The position numbers and the translations under genes were made by a program. From the NCBI GenBank assembly GCA_945861305.1, contig CAMATW010000030.1:1-31554 (forward strand): DNA of 31,554 bases, in the 5' to 3' direction. Below, piece by piece: positions 24,225-31,554 of this stretch. Every line of letters starts with the position of its first letter. Position 1 is the stretch's first letter. The DNA comes from Bordetella parapertussis. Lineage in GTDB: Bacteria; Pseudomonadota; Gammaproteobacteria; Burkholderiales; Burkholderiaceae_C. The notes under the pieces were generated by a model, which was given only the letters and a program-made list of their open reading frames with translations, was not told the DNA's origin and ran no database searches.

Positions 24225-26216
24225 ATGGCCTTGTCTGAACCTTCTTCTTTGCTTAAAACCACTGGTACCCAAGAAGCCGATTCGCTGGGCAAACACCTTC
24301 AGGTAGGTGCTTTGTCCGTCGAATTTGACAACGGCAATTTACGCTACATCCGCCTTCATGGCGTAGAGGTCTTACGCGCTGTGTCCTTCTTGGTGCGAGA
24401 TGAAAACTGGGGCACCTACGCTGCCACCCTGCGCAACTTGTCCATAGAACAAGACGAGCAGCATTTCAAGATCAGCTATGCCGCCACTTGCAGCCGTGCA
24501 GACCAGTCCATCGACTACGAAGCCAGTATTGAAGGTCGTGCTGATGGCTCGCTCACGTTTCGCGGCAAAGCCATTCCACGCACCGATTTTTTAACCGCAA
24601 GAACCGGTTTCGTGGTGCTGCACCCACTGACCGGCGTGGTGGGTCAAGCGCTCAAAGTTGAACATGTGGATGGCTCAGTGACGCAAAGCGAATTCCCCCA
24701 GCAGGTCAACCCTGACTGTCCATTTCGCAATGTGCGGGCCTTGTCTCACCAAGTCTTCCCTGGCGTGTGGGCGCGCTGTGAAATGCAAGGCGATGCCTTC
24801 GAGATGGAAGACCACCGCAACTGGACCGACGCCTCCTTCAAAACCTATGTGCGTCCCTTGGCTCGGCCTTGGCCCTATGTGTTGCCAGCGGGTGTGGCCG
24901 TCGAGCAATCGGTCAAGCTGGCCATTTCCGGCCAACTCCCAAGAGCACAAACTTCGTCTGCGAGTCGCTCGATTGATTTAACCGTTGGTCAAGCCAGCCA
25001 AACTTTGGTGCCACCCATTGGCATCGGGATGCCTGCAGAGGAGGTGGACGCGGCCTTGGCCAAGCCTGCTTTGATGCGTTTGTTGTCACCCCAATTTTTG
25101 GTGTGTCACTTTGACCCGCGCCAACACCACAACACCGCATTGCTTGGCAAGTACCAGCAACTGGCCTCACAACTCAATGCCGAGGTGATGTTGGAGGTGG
25201 TGGTGCAAAGCCTCACCGACTTTGCCAGCGAGTTGCAAGACGTGGCCCAAATGGCCAAAGCTGCAGGATTGCAGGTGGATATGTTGGCTGTGTGCCCTGT
25301 GGGTCATTTGAAATCTGTGCTGCCAGGTGGAACCTATCCACCAGCGCCAGAGCTTGCTGACCTGTACCAAGCTGCACGTTCAGCTTTCCCCTATGCGCAA
25401 CTCGGCGGCGGCATGTTTTCTTTCTTCACTGAACTCAATCGCAAACGCCCGCCTGCCGTTGGTTTGGACTTCGTCACCAACTCCACCAGCCCCATCGTTC
25501 ACGCGGCCGATGACCGCTCTGTCATGGAAACCTTGGAAGCTTTGCCTTGGCAAATCGAAACTGCCAAGCACTTCACCGGTGGCAAACCGCACCACGTTGG
25601 TCCCAGCGGCATAGGCGCTCGTGACAACCCGCATGGCGCGACTTTCTCACCCAACCCCCACAACACCCGTGTGTGTTTGTCTAAGATGGACCCAAGGCAA
25701 CGCGGTCTTTTTTCTGCTGCTTGGACCTTGGGCTATATCAGCACTTTGGTGCAAGCAGGGGTTGATCGCATCAGCATGGCCGCACCTACGGGGCCTTTGG
25801 GCATGATTTACACGCACCAAGCAGACTTCAAACAACCTTGGTTTGATGACTTGCCAAACAAACATTCACAGCAAGCTGTTTTCCCTGTTTTTCACACCAT
25901 GGTGTCTTTGCATTGCGCCAGCGGTCACCCGCTGCTGAAGCTGAACTGCAGCGACGCCACTCGAATCAGCAGTTTGGGCTGGTCTGACAGCAAAGGCAAA
26001 ACTCTGTTGATCGCCAACATGAGCGCACAAACAGCTGACGTACACGTCAAAGGCTTAAGCGCGCAAACTTCTTTCGGTATGCTTGACAAGTCTCACTTCA
26101 CACATGCCACCACAGATGCACATGCTTTCCGTCTTGCCAGCCAATCACTTCCCAAGAACCACACGCTCAGCTTGGGCGCCTACGCAGTGGCTTGTTTGTA
26201 CCAACCGCATGGCTAA
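24225..26216 (+). CDS. Probable D-apionate-lactonase-like protein (ApnL type)
   Basis: A 663-residue protein I assign by recall of the family, not by search. The N-terminal part (about 20-250) is a beta-rich domain ending in the striking segment FEMEDHRNWTDASFKTYVRP, followed by LARPWPYVLPAG, which I associate with D-apionate lactonases. The middle (about 275-560) looks like a TIM barrel, with LLSPQFLVCHFDPR, LGGGMFSFFTELNRKRP, VDFVTNSTSPIVHAADDRSVMETLEAL-type strands. The last 100 residues form a beta domain. ApnL opens D-apionolactone to D-apionate. In this context it may open that or another sugar-acid lactone. The start at 24225 has AAGGAG at good spacing; the frame runs 18 codons further up inside the ATPase gene. 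Alternative: an uncharacterised glycosidase-like enzyme. Confidence 0.6.
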   Translation: MALSEPSSLLKTTGTQEADSLGKHLQVGALSVEFDNGNLRYIRLHGVEVLRAVSFLVRDENWGTYAATLRNLSIEQDEQHFKISYAATCSRADQSIDYEASIEGRADGSLTFRGKAIPRTDFLTARTGFVVLHPLTGVVGQALKVEHVDGSVTQSEFPQQVNPDCPFRNVRALSHQVFPGVWARCEMQGDAFEMEDHRNWTDASFKTYVRPLARPWPYVLPAGVAVEQSVKLAISGQLPRAQTSSASRSIDLTVGQASQTLVPPIGIGMPAEEVDAALAKPALMRLLSPQFLVCHFDPRQHHNTALLGKYQQLASQLNAEVMLEVVVQSLTDFASELQDVAQMAKAAGLQVDMLAVCPVGHLKSVLPGGTYPPAPELADLYQAARSAFPYAQLGGGMFSFFTELNRKRPPAVGLDFVTNSTSPIVHAADDRSVMETLEALPWQIETAKHFTGGKPHHVGPSGIGARDNPHGATFSPNPHNTRVCLSKMDPRQRGLFSAAWTLGYISTLVQAGVDRISMAAPTGPLGMIYTHQADFKQPWFDDLPNKHSQQAVFPVFHTMVSLHCASGHPLLKLNCSDATRISSLGWSDSKGKTLLIANMSAQTADVHVKGLSAQTSFGMLDKSHFTHATTDAHAFRLASQSLPKNHTLSLGAYAVACLYQPHG

Positions 26217-26219
26217 GCC

Positions 26220-27524
26220 ATGAGCTTGCTGCTGGGTTGCATTGCCGACGACTTTACAGGTGCCACCGATTTAGCCAACAACTTGGTACGCGCAGGCATG
26301 CGGGTGGTGCAAACCATTGGCGTTCCCACCAGCCCACTTCCCGCCGATTGCAATGCGGTGGTCGTGGCGCTGAAGTCACGCACCATTGCGCCTGCTGATG
26401 CTGTGAAGCAGTCGCTTCAAGCTTTGGCTTGGCTGCAAGAACAACAAGTCGAGCAGGTGTATTTCAAATACTGCTCCACCTTTGACAGTTGGTACAGCGA
26501 CGATGTGCGCGGCAATATCGGTCCTGTCACCGAAGCGCTGATGGACGCACTGAGCTGCCCTTTCACCATTGCCACCCCCGCTTTCCCCGACAACCAACGG
26601 ACGGTATTCAAAGGCCATTTGTTTGTGGGAGACGTGTTGCTGAGCGAGAGCGGTATGAAAAACCACCCGCTCACCCCCATGCGCGACGCCAATTTGGTGA
26701 ATGTGTTGCAAGCGCAGTGCCAGCGCAAAGTGGGTTTGATTGACTTTAAAACCATTGCGCTTGGTGGGGCTGCTGTCACCGCACGTGTCGCCGAGTTGCA
26801 AGCCCAAGGCGTGTCCATAGCTGTGGTGGATGCCTTGTCGAATGAAGATTTATACAAGCTTGGTCCCGCACTTAAAGACATGCGTTTGCTCACTGCAGGA
26901 TCGGGTGTCGCTATCGCCTTACCCGCCAACTGGGGCATCAAACCCTCTGCCGCCAGCGCACAATTGCCCCCCGTAATGGGTTTGAAAGCCATCGTCAGCG
27001 GCAGCTGCTCGCTGGCCACCCAAGGGCAGGTTGCGCATTTCGTGCAACACCACCCTAAGCAAGCTTGGCAACTTGATCCTTTGAAGTGGGCACTCAACAC
27101 CCCCGTGGCCGAGCTTGCTGCACCGGTATTGCAATGGGCCCAAAAGCATCTGCAGTTGGGGCCAGTCTTGGTTTATTCCACCGACGATGCGACACAAGTG
27201 CAAGCGGTGCAAGCCCAACTCGGTCTAGCCCAGGCTGGTGAACGCATGGAGCAGGTCTTGGCGCACATTACCCAAGGCTTGGTGGCCTTGGGCGTGGGTC
27301 AGTTGGTGGTGGCAGGTGGTGAAACCTCGGGCGCTTGCGTACAGGCCTTGCAAATCACCCAAATGCATATCGGTGCGCAAATCGACCCAGGTGTTCCTTG
27401 GTGCCATGCCCACAGCCAGTCTGGTGCAGCCTCGGGACTTCACCTGACTTTAAAGTCTGGCAACTTTGGCACCCCAGACTTTTTCACCAAGGCCTTTCAA
27501 AGCTTGCACGGACCAGTGCTTTAA
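26220..27524 (+). CDS. otnK: Four-carbon acid sugar kinase, 3-oxo-tetronate kinase OtnK family (DUF1537)
   Basis: A 434-residue kinase of the former DUF1537 family. OtnK phosphorylates 3-oxo-tetronate at O4. The N-terminal substrate domain opens GCIADDFTGATDLANNLVRAG, the hallmark of the family. The C-terminal nucleotide domain has the SGSCSLATQGQVAH segment and LVVAGGETSGACVQAL, and ends with SGAASGLHLTLKSGNFG then FF, also diagnostic. Relatives act on D-threonate, D-erythronate derivatives or 3-oxo-isoapionate (OiaK); the neighbouring OtnC and OtnI favour the 3-oxo-tetronate reaction, while the ApnL-like neighbour keeps OiaK possible. It starts three bases after the previous stop and ends eight bases before otnC. 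Confidence 0.88.
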   Translation: MSLLLGCIADDFTGATDLANNLVRAGMRVVQTIGVPTSPLPADCNAVVVALKSRTIAPADAVKQSLQALAWLQEQQVEQVYFKYCSTFDSWYSDDVRGNIGPVTEALMDALSCPFTIATPAFPDNQRTVFKGHLFVGDVLLSESGMKNHPLTPMRDANLVNVLQAQCQRKVGLIDFKTIALGGAAVTARVAELQAQGVSIAVVDALSNEDLYKLGPALKDMRLLTAGSGVAIALPANWGIKPSAASAQLPPVMGLKAIVSGSCSLATQGQVAHFVQHHPKQAWQLDPLKWALNTPVAELAAPVLQWAQKHLQLGPVLVYSTDDATQVQAVQAQLGLAQAGERMEQVLAHITQGLVALGVGQLVVAGGETSGACVQALQITQMHIGAQIDPGVPWCHAHSQSGAASGLHLTLKSGNFGTPDFFTKAFQSLHGPVL

Positions 27525-27532
27525 TTGCAGCC

Positions 27533-28219
27533 ATGAACTTCTCTACGGATAACACGGCTGTTCGCGAAGAAATATGCCGCATTGGTCAAAGCCTGTTTGC
27601 GCGGGGCTATGTACACGCCAGCGCAGGCAACATCAGTGTGCGTTTGGACAATGGTTTCCTCATCACACCCACTGACGCATGCCTTGGTTTTTTGCAGCCC
27701 GATGAATTGGCTTTTGTCGATGCCCAAGGCTTACAGCTCAGCGGCCAACGTGCCAGCAAAACCCTGTCGCTGCACCAAGCTATTTATGAAGCGGCTATGG
27801 GTCTGTCGGCCAACACCCGCTGCATCATTCACACCCACAGCACGCACTTGGTGGCACTCAGCCTGCGCAATGCTGCATTGCCTGCACCCTTGGGCGCAGA
27901 GTTGCTGCCACCCATCACACCCTACTTTGTCATGAAAGTTGGTCATGTGCCCTTGATTGATTACCACCGCCCAGGTGACCCCGAGGTCGCCAAAGTGGTG
28001 GCCAGCACCATACATCGCTATGCCGAGCAAGACCTGCCCCTGCACGCAGTCATGCTCTCGCGGCTAGGTCCCAATGTGTGGCACGACACGCCAGCGCAGG
28101 CCATGGCAACCCTGGAAGAATTGGAAGAAACCGCCCGATTGCAGCTGCTCTGCCCTGCCCCCAGTTTGACGGCTGCGCAGATAGACGAAATACGCCAAAC
28201 CTTTGGCGCCCACTGGTAA
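27533..28219 (+). CDS. otnC: 3-oxo-tetronate 4-phosphate decarboxylase OtnC (class II aldolase family)
   Basis: A 228-residue member of the class II aldolase/adducin family. OtnC decarboxylates 3-oxo-tetronate 4-phosphate to dihydroxyacetone phosphate. Family features are the N-terminal [14 protein letters not shown], the site motif ITPTDACLG, the zinc-ligand segment [14 protein letters not shown] (His-x-His) and a downstream His in [46 protein letters not shown] is typical of the OtnC branch. The frame is open 66 codons upstream, but that part overlaps otnK in another frame; the ATG at 27533 gives the usual N-terminus. No strong Shine-Dalgarno precedes it, so translation probably relies on coupling to otnK, eight bases away. 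Confidence 0.88.
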   Translation: MNFSTDNTAVREEICRIGQSLFARGYVHASAGNISVRLDNGFLITPTDACLGFLQPDELAFVDAQGLQLSGQRASKTLSLHQAIYEAAMGLSANTRCIIHTHSTHLVALSLRNAALPAPLGAELLPPITPYFVMKVGHVPLIDYHRPGDPEVAKVVASTIHRYAEQDLPLHAVMLSRLGPNVWHDTPAQAMATLEELEETARLQLLCPAPSLTAAQIDEIRQTFGAHW

Positions 28220-28233
28220 CCCCCGGAGCCCCC

Positions 28234-29115
28234 ATGCTGCACTTTGCTGCCAACCTGTCTTTTTTGTATAACGATGTGGCGTTCACCGAGCGCTTTGCGG
28301 CGGCGGCCCAAGATGGCTTCAAGGGTGTTGAGTATTTATTTCCCTACGAATTCGACTCACTCGATTTAGCCAAGGCACTCAAGGACAACGGCTTGCAACA
28401 AGTGTTGTTCAACGCCCCGCCCGGCGGCACCGACCGCGCCAGCATGTCACACGCTTGGGAACAAGGGGTGCGTGGCACGACCTGCTTGCCCGGCCACGAG
28501 GCCGAGTTTCGCAGCGGTTTTTTGACGGCATTGGAATATGCCGAGGTCATGAACTGCCCACGCATCCATGTGATGGCCGGTTTGGTTCCCCCAGAGTTAC
28601 GGGTGGCAAGTGCATTGCCGCCAGAACTGAGCACCAGCGGCACCTATGCCCGAACCCCTGGCCCTTTGCGCGACACCTATATCAGCAACCTGCGTTGGGC
28701 CTGCGAGCAGGCCGCCAACGCGGGGCGTGATGTATTGATCGAACCCATCAACACCCGAGATATTCCGCATTTCTTTTTGAACCGCCAAGACGACGCGCAT
28801 GCCATCGTCAAAGAGGTGGGTATGGCCAATCTGAAGGTGCAGTTTGACCTCTACCACTGCCAAATAGTCGAAGGCGATGTGGAGAAAAAAATTCGCCACT
28901 ACCTGCCAATCGGCGATGTGGGGCATTTCCAAATCGCGGGTGTACCCCAGCGCCACGAACCCGACACCGGTGAGTTGCACTACGACACAGTGTTCAAGGT
29001 CATGGAAGAAGTCATTGCCGCGAACAACTGGCAAGGCTGGGTAGGTTGTGAATACCGTCCGGCGCTGGGCGCCGCTGGCACCTCGGCAGGCTTGGGTTGG
29101 ATGAGGAAACGGTGA
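28234..29115 (+). CDS. otnI: 2-oxo-tetronate isomerase OtnI (hydroxypyruvate isomerase family)
   Basis: A 293-residue TIM-barrel isomerase. OtnI turns 2-oxo-tetronate into 3-oxo-tetronate; the family also includes hydroxypyruvate isomerase. The start [20 protein letters not shown] and the segments [67 protein letters not shown] and WVGCEYRP follow E. coli YgbM/OtnI closely, including the metal-binding Glu and His positions. It is about 35 residues longer than YgbM (258). Part of this is a loop after the IHVMAGLVP strand (residues about 117-150, Pro/Ser/Thr-rich). GGAG lies before the ATG at 28234. The frame runs further upstream only as an out-of-frame reading of otnC. Confidence 0.88.
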   Translation: MLHFAANLSFLYNDVAFTERFAAAAQDGFKGVEYLFPYEFDSLDLAKALKDNGLQQVLFNAPPGGTDRASMSHAWEQGVRGTTCLPGHEAEFRSGFLTALEYAEVMNCPRIHVMAGLVPPELRVASALPPELSTSGTYARTPGPLRDTYISNLRWACEQAANAGRDVLIEPINTRDIPHFFLNRQDDAHAIVKEVGMANLKVQFDLYHCQIVEGDVEKKIRHYLPIGDVGHFQIAGVPQRHEPDTGELHYDTVFKVMEEVIAANNWQGWVGCEYRPALGAAGTSAGLGWMRKR

Positions 29116-29894
29116 ACCCTGCACTACCCGTCTTAAATATCTCGGCCTACCTGTTCACCGAACTCAAAGACACAGCGGCCTTGCGTGAGGCTTGCCATGG
29201 GCAAGCCAGCGCACTTTCCCTTAAAGGCACGGTCTTGATTGCCGAGGAAGGCATCAACCTGTTTTTGGCAGGTCCCCCACAAGCGGTGCGGGAGTTTGTG
29301 TCTTGGCTGCACCTTGACCCACGATTGGTAGCTATTAGCCCCAAAGAAAGCTGGTCAGCCAGCCAGCCGTTTCGCAAGCTGTTGGTGAAGGTGAAAAAAG
29401 AAATCATCCGCATGAACCATCCTGCCATTCAGCCGCAAACCGGCCGTGCCCCAGCGGTCGCGGCCGCCACATTAAAACGCTGGCTGGACGACGGCCATGA
29501 TGACCAAGGCCGCCCCGTGGTGACATTGGACACGCGCAACGCCTTTGAGGTCGACGAAGGCAGTTTTGTGGGTGCGTTGAACTGGCGTATCGACAAGTTC
29601 AGCGACTTTCCAGCAGCTGCCAGCCAGCACTTGGACGACTTGCGGGGCAAAACCGTGGTGAGTTTTTGCACCGGCGGCATACGCTGCGAGAAAGCGGCCA
29701 TTTACTTGCGTGAACAGGGTCTGTCGCAGGTCTACCAGTTAGAAGGCGGCATCCTGAAATATTTTCAAGAGGTGGGAAGTGCTCACTACAGTGGAAACTG
29801 CTTTGTTTTTGATGAGCGCCGAGGGGTGAACCCCGATTTATCGCCTTTGCTTAAAGAGACACTAAAGAAAACACCACCTCAAGCCGATCTTTGA
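29112..29894 (+). CDS. trhO: tRNA uridine(34) hydroxylase TrhO (YceA, rhodanese-domain)
   Basis: TrhO makes 5-hydroxyuridine at position 34 of tRNAs using O2. From GTG 29112 the protein has 260 residues. The N-terminal domain contains [17 protein letters not shown], diagnostic of the family. The rhodanese domain has [21 protein letters not shown] and the active-site loop [12 protein letters not shown], with Cys186. [13 protein letters not shown] and [18 protein letters not shown] follow. It then stops, without the Cys-rich C-terminal tail of E. coli YceA (350 residues). The GTG overlaps the otnI stop (GTGA), with GAGG a few bases upstream. It is an odd companion for a sugar operon and probably just sits at its end. 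Confidence 0.9.
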   Translation: MNPALPVLNISAYLFTELKDTAALREACHGQASALSLKGTVLIAEEGINLFLAGPPQAVREFVSWLHLDPRLVAISPKESWSASQPFRKLLVKVKKEIIRMNHPAIQPQTGRAPAVAAATLKRWLDDGHDDQGRPVVTLDTRNAFEVDEGSFVGALNWRIDKFSDFPAAASQHLDDLRGKTVVSFCTGGIRCEKAAIYLREQGLSQVYQLEGGILKYFQEVGSAHYSGNCFVFDERRGVNPDLSPLLKETLKKTPPQADL

Positions 29895-29897
29895 GGT

Positions 29898-30251
29898 ATG
29901 AAAGCTGAACAGTTTATTGAATTTGCTAACAATTTTGCAAAAGCTAGCGCCAAAACATCCAGTGTGGAAATACAGCAAGCCTTTGAGGACAACTTAGATT
30001 TGCTTGCCCGCCCCGGGGATCAAGTCGTTGTGATCCGTAAGCCTTGGCATATTGGGCGCTGGGGTACGGTCATTGCATTTCACGAATTTGACCCCTGCTA
30101 TTTCCGTGTAGAAGTTGACATAGAGGGAAAGCGCACTCACATTCCAGCTTCTGCATTAGCGCGTTGGGTAGGGGCACCCGACTGTGAAAAAGCCGAACTT
30201 CAACATATCTACCTATTGATGAAAATCAATGGTTTGAAGTTAGCACACTGA
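29898..30251 (+). CDS. Conserved-looking small protein, function unknown
   Basis: A 117-residue soluble protein that starts three bases after trhO and so is probably co-transcribed. The first half is helical (FIEFANNFAKASAKTSSVEIQQAFEDNLDLL split by short turns). The second half, PGDQVVVIRKPWHIGRWGTVIAF then CYFRVEVDIEGKRTHIPASALARW, has the alternating pattern of a small beta-barrel like SH3 or KOW domains. I recognise no named family. Its G+C is lower than that of the catabolic genes. No signal peptide or membrane segment is seen. Confidence 0.65.
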   Translation: MKAEQFIEFANNFAKASAKTSSVEIQQAFEDNLDLLARPGDQVVVIRKPWHIGRWGTVIAFHEFDPCYFRVEVDIEGKRTHIPASALARWVGAPDCEKAELQHIYLLMKINGLKLAH

Positions 30252-30264
30252 TTGATTTGTAGGT

Positions 30265-30292
30265 GTTTGAAGAGCTTGGATGTCTTCTAAAC
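30265..30292. terminator. Possible bidirectional hairpin between convergent genes
   Basis: GTTTGAAGA (30265-30273) pairs with TCTTCTAAAC (30283-30292) with one bulge, around a 9-base loop. It lies between the 30251 and 30287 gene ends and overlaps the stop of the latter. There is no T-run, so terminator function is tentative. Confidence 0.3.
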
Positions 30293-30550
30293 AGAGTTTG
30301 AGTTCTTTTGATCCTGTTTTTTGCGTTTTGCAAGTACCCAAGCCGTATTCAAACCAGTAATGACCATGATGGGCCACAGCCATGTACAAATCATCACCCA
30401 AAAAAACCGACCCTCAAGTGGCGACGCTAGATCTGAATTTTCAGGTTTTTCAGGTCCTTCGCTAAAGAGGTGACGGTATGGAAAAGTTACAAAACCAAAA
30501 CAGATGCCAAAAAATAGATATAAACCGATAACAGTAAATTCATAAGTCAT
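30287..30550 (-). CDS. Small inner-membrane protein, unknown
   Basis: An 87-residue protein with two predicted membrane segments: residues about 5-22 (FTVIGLYLFFGICFGFVTF) and about 49-70 (FFWVMICTWLWPIMVITGLNTAW). A charged loop (EGPEKPENSDLASPLEG) lies between them and a basic tail (AKRKKQDQKN) follows. GAAGGA lies at fair distance before the ATG. It sits 16 bases after bioD on the same strand and may be co-transcribed. I recognise no family. Confidence 0.65.
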   Translation of the reverse strand: MTYEFTVIGLYLFFGICFGFVTFPYRHLFSEGPEKPENSDLASPLEGRFFWVMICTWLWPIMVITGLNTAWVLAKRKKQDQKNSNSV

Positions 30551-30566
30551 GTGGGTCCTTCATGGT

Positions 30567-31250
30567 TTAATAAAAGCAAGCTGCTGCTGAAGATGCATTA
30601 GCCACTTCAAGTCGGGGAATGGATCCCAATAACGGGGCATTGATTCTTTGGGCAATGGCTTCGATATTTTCCTGTGCATACAACATATGCTTGTCTAGGC
30701 TGTTGGCCACCCACCCCATGAGCTTTAAGCCTCTTGAGGCAATTGCTTCTGAAGTCAACAAGGCCTGATTGATGCAACCAAGCCGCATTCCAACCACCAG
30801 CACGACAGGCAAGTTCAAGTCTTTGGCCATGTCTGCAGTGTCATAGTTATCGTTTAACGGCACACAAAAACCACCGACACCTTCAACCACCAAGGCATCG
30901 GCCTGCGTCTTTACCTGCTCATAACAACTCAGTATGTTTGAGCGATCTATAACCCTGTTTTCCAAACTTGCAGCGATATGCGGCGCTGCAGCTGCTTTGA
31001 ATAAATATGGAGTCGTCATTTGCTGAGGAAGTGAGACAGAAACGCATGCTGCAAGATGGTCCACATCTTCATTGCACCAGCGTCCATTGCGCCACTCTGT
31101 ACCCGCAGCCACAGGCTTCATTGCAGCCACACGATGGCCGCGCTGCGCCTGAAGGTACACCAATGCAGACGCCACCAAGGTCTTACCGATCTCCGTGTCG
31201 GTACCTGTGACAAAGCAGGAAAAGGCATGAACAGGCAATGAATTATTCAT
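30567..31250 (-). CDS. bioD: Dethiobiotin synthetase BioD
   Basis: BioD closes the ureido ring of dethiobiotin from 7,8-diaminopelargonic acid, CO2 and ATP. The 227-residue protein has the P-loop GTDTEIGKT (16-24), the substrate segment MKPVAAGTEW with its Lys, VEGVGGFCVPL as the second nucleotide-fold motif, and LVVGMRLGCINQALLTSEAI, which matches the C-terminal part of the family. The tail ends with Ala/Ser-rich residues and is unremarkable. The ATG overlaps the stop of bioF (ATGA), the usual bio operon layout. Confidence 0.95.
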   Translation of the reverse strand: MNNSLPVHAFSCFVTGTDTEIGKTLVASALVYLQAQRGHRVAAMKPVAAGTEWRNGRWCNEDVDHLAACVSVSLPQQMTTPYLFKAAAAPHIAASLENRVIDRSNILSCYEQVKTQADALVVEGVGGFCVPLNDNYDTADMAKDLNLPVVLVVGMRLGCINQALLTSEAIASRGLKLMGWVANSLDKHMLYAQENIEAIAQRINAPLLGSIPRLEVANASSAAACFY

Positions 31251-31554
31251 GTATGAACAGTACTCGAAATGGCCTGTACCAATTGGTCAACGTCTTGCGC
31301 TGTATGAGCGGCCGACAAGGTAATTCGCAATCTGGCGGTGTTGACGGGGACGGTCGGCGCACGAATCGCGCTGATCCAAATACCCTGCTGATTCAATTCT
31401 GCAGAAGCCGTCAATACCTGCTCATTGCTGCCGAGCACCATGGGTTGAATCGGCGTCATTGAATCAAGGCGCTTCCAGGATGAAGGAACAGGTGCAGTCG
31501 ACAGTTGTTGAATCAATGATTTCAAATGCGATCGCCGTCTTTGGCCCTCTTCGC
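31247..31554 (-). CDS. bioF: 8-amino-7-oxononanoate synthase BioF, C-terminal part
   Basis: The last 101 or so codons of a PLP enzyme that condenses pimeloyl-ACP or pimeloyl-CoA with alanine in biotin synthesis. The frame is open to the window end, so the gene is cut by the window. Visible family features are TPIQPMVLGSNEQVLTAS, GIWISAIRAPTVPVNTARLR and ITLSAAHTAQDVDQLVQAI, the standard C-terminal domain of oxoamine synthases with the carboxylate-binding RLR. It overlaps bioD by four bases. The active-site lysine lies outside the window. Confidence 0.92.
   Translation of the reverse strand, partial: EEGQRRRSHLKSLIQQLSTAPVPSSWKRLDSMTPIQPMVLGSNEQVLTASAELNQQGIWISAIRAPTVPVNTARLRITLSAAHTAQDVDQLVQAISSTVHT

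Noticed and set aside
1..31554. CRISPR arrays, tRNA or rRNA genes
   Set aside because: I saw no regularly spaced repeats, no cloverleaf with a TTCGA-type T-loop and no rRNA motif on either strand, though reading by eye may miss a tRNA.

Overview
The window looks like chromosomal DNA of a betaproteobacterium, most likely order Burkholderiales and probably the Comamonadaceae (a Limnohabitans/Polaromonas/Rhodoferax-like freshwater organism). This rests on gene order (dnaX-ybaB-recR next to a small SRP RNA; a yafS-like methyltransferase with rnhA and mltD; bioF-bioD), on protein style and on moderate G+C. I could not run a database search, so the taxon is an inference.

Layout. 1-353: short dispersed repeats upstream of moaA. 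354-2137: moaA-mobA (molybdenum cofactor synthesis). 2134-6565, minus strand: a two-component RND efflux pump (adaptor, then inner-membrane transporter). 6603-7819, minus: rnhA and a YafS-type methyltransferase, whose start codon overlaps that of divergent mltD (7818-9248). 9251-10333, minus: an orphan NitT/TauT-type binding protein. 10384-12872, minus: dnaX-ybaB-recR. 12897-13001, plus: the 4.5S SRP RNA gene ffs.

13.0-17.8 kb: an AT-richer insert bounded by a 52-bp exact direct repeat of the ffs 3' half (12931-12982 and 17773-17824). It holds two divergent two-gene units. Each pairs a YHYH-domain lipoprotein with a small exported protein that begins, after its signal peptide, with a His and a similar short motif. 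One YHYH protein carries a PEBP (YbhB-like) domain at its N-terminus. No recombinase gene is visible. This is the most unusual part of the window.

17931-30251, plus: a run of twelve collinear genes. An HpcH/HpaI aldolase and a D-2-hydroxyacid dehydrogenase come first, then a CUT1 sugar ABC importer (binding protein, two permeases, ATPase), a probable D-apionate-lactonase-like protein, and the trio OtnK, OtnC and OtnI. The likely scheme is uptake of a sugar acid or its lactone, lactone opening, oxidation and isomerisation to a 3-oxo-tetronate-type acid, phosphorylation, and decarboxylation to dihydroxyacetone phosphate. trhO (tRNA U34 hydroxylase) and a small unknown gene are coupled to its end. 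30287-31554, minus: a small membrane protein, bioD, and the C-terminal part of bioF, which runs off the window.
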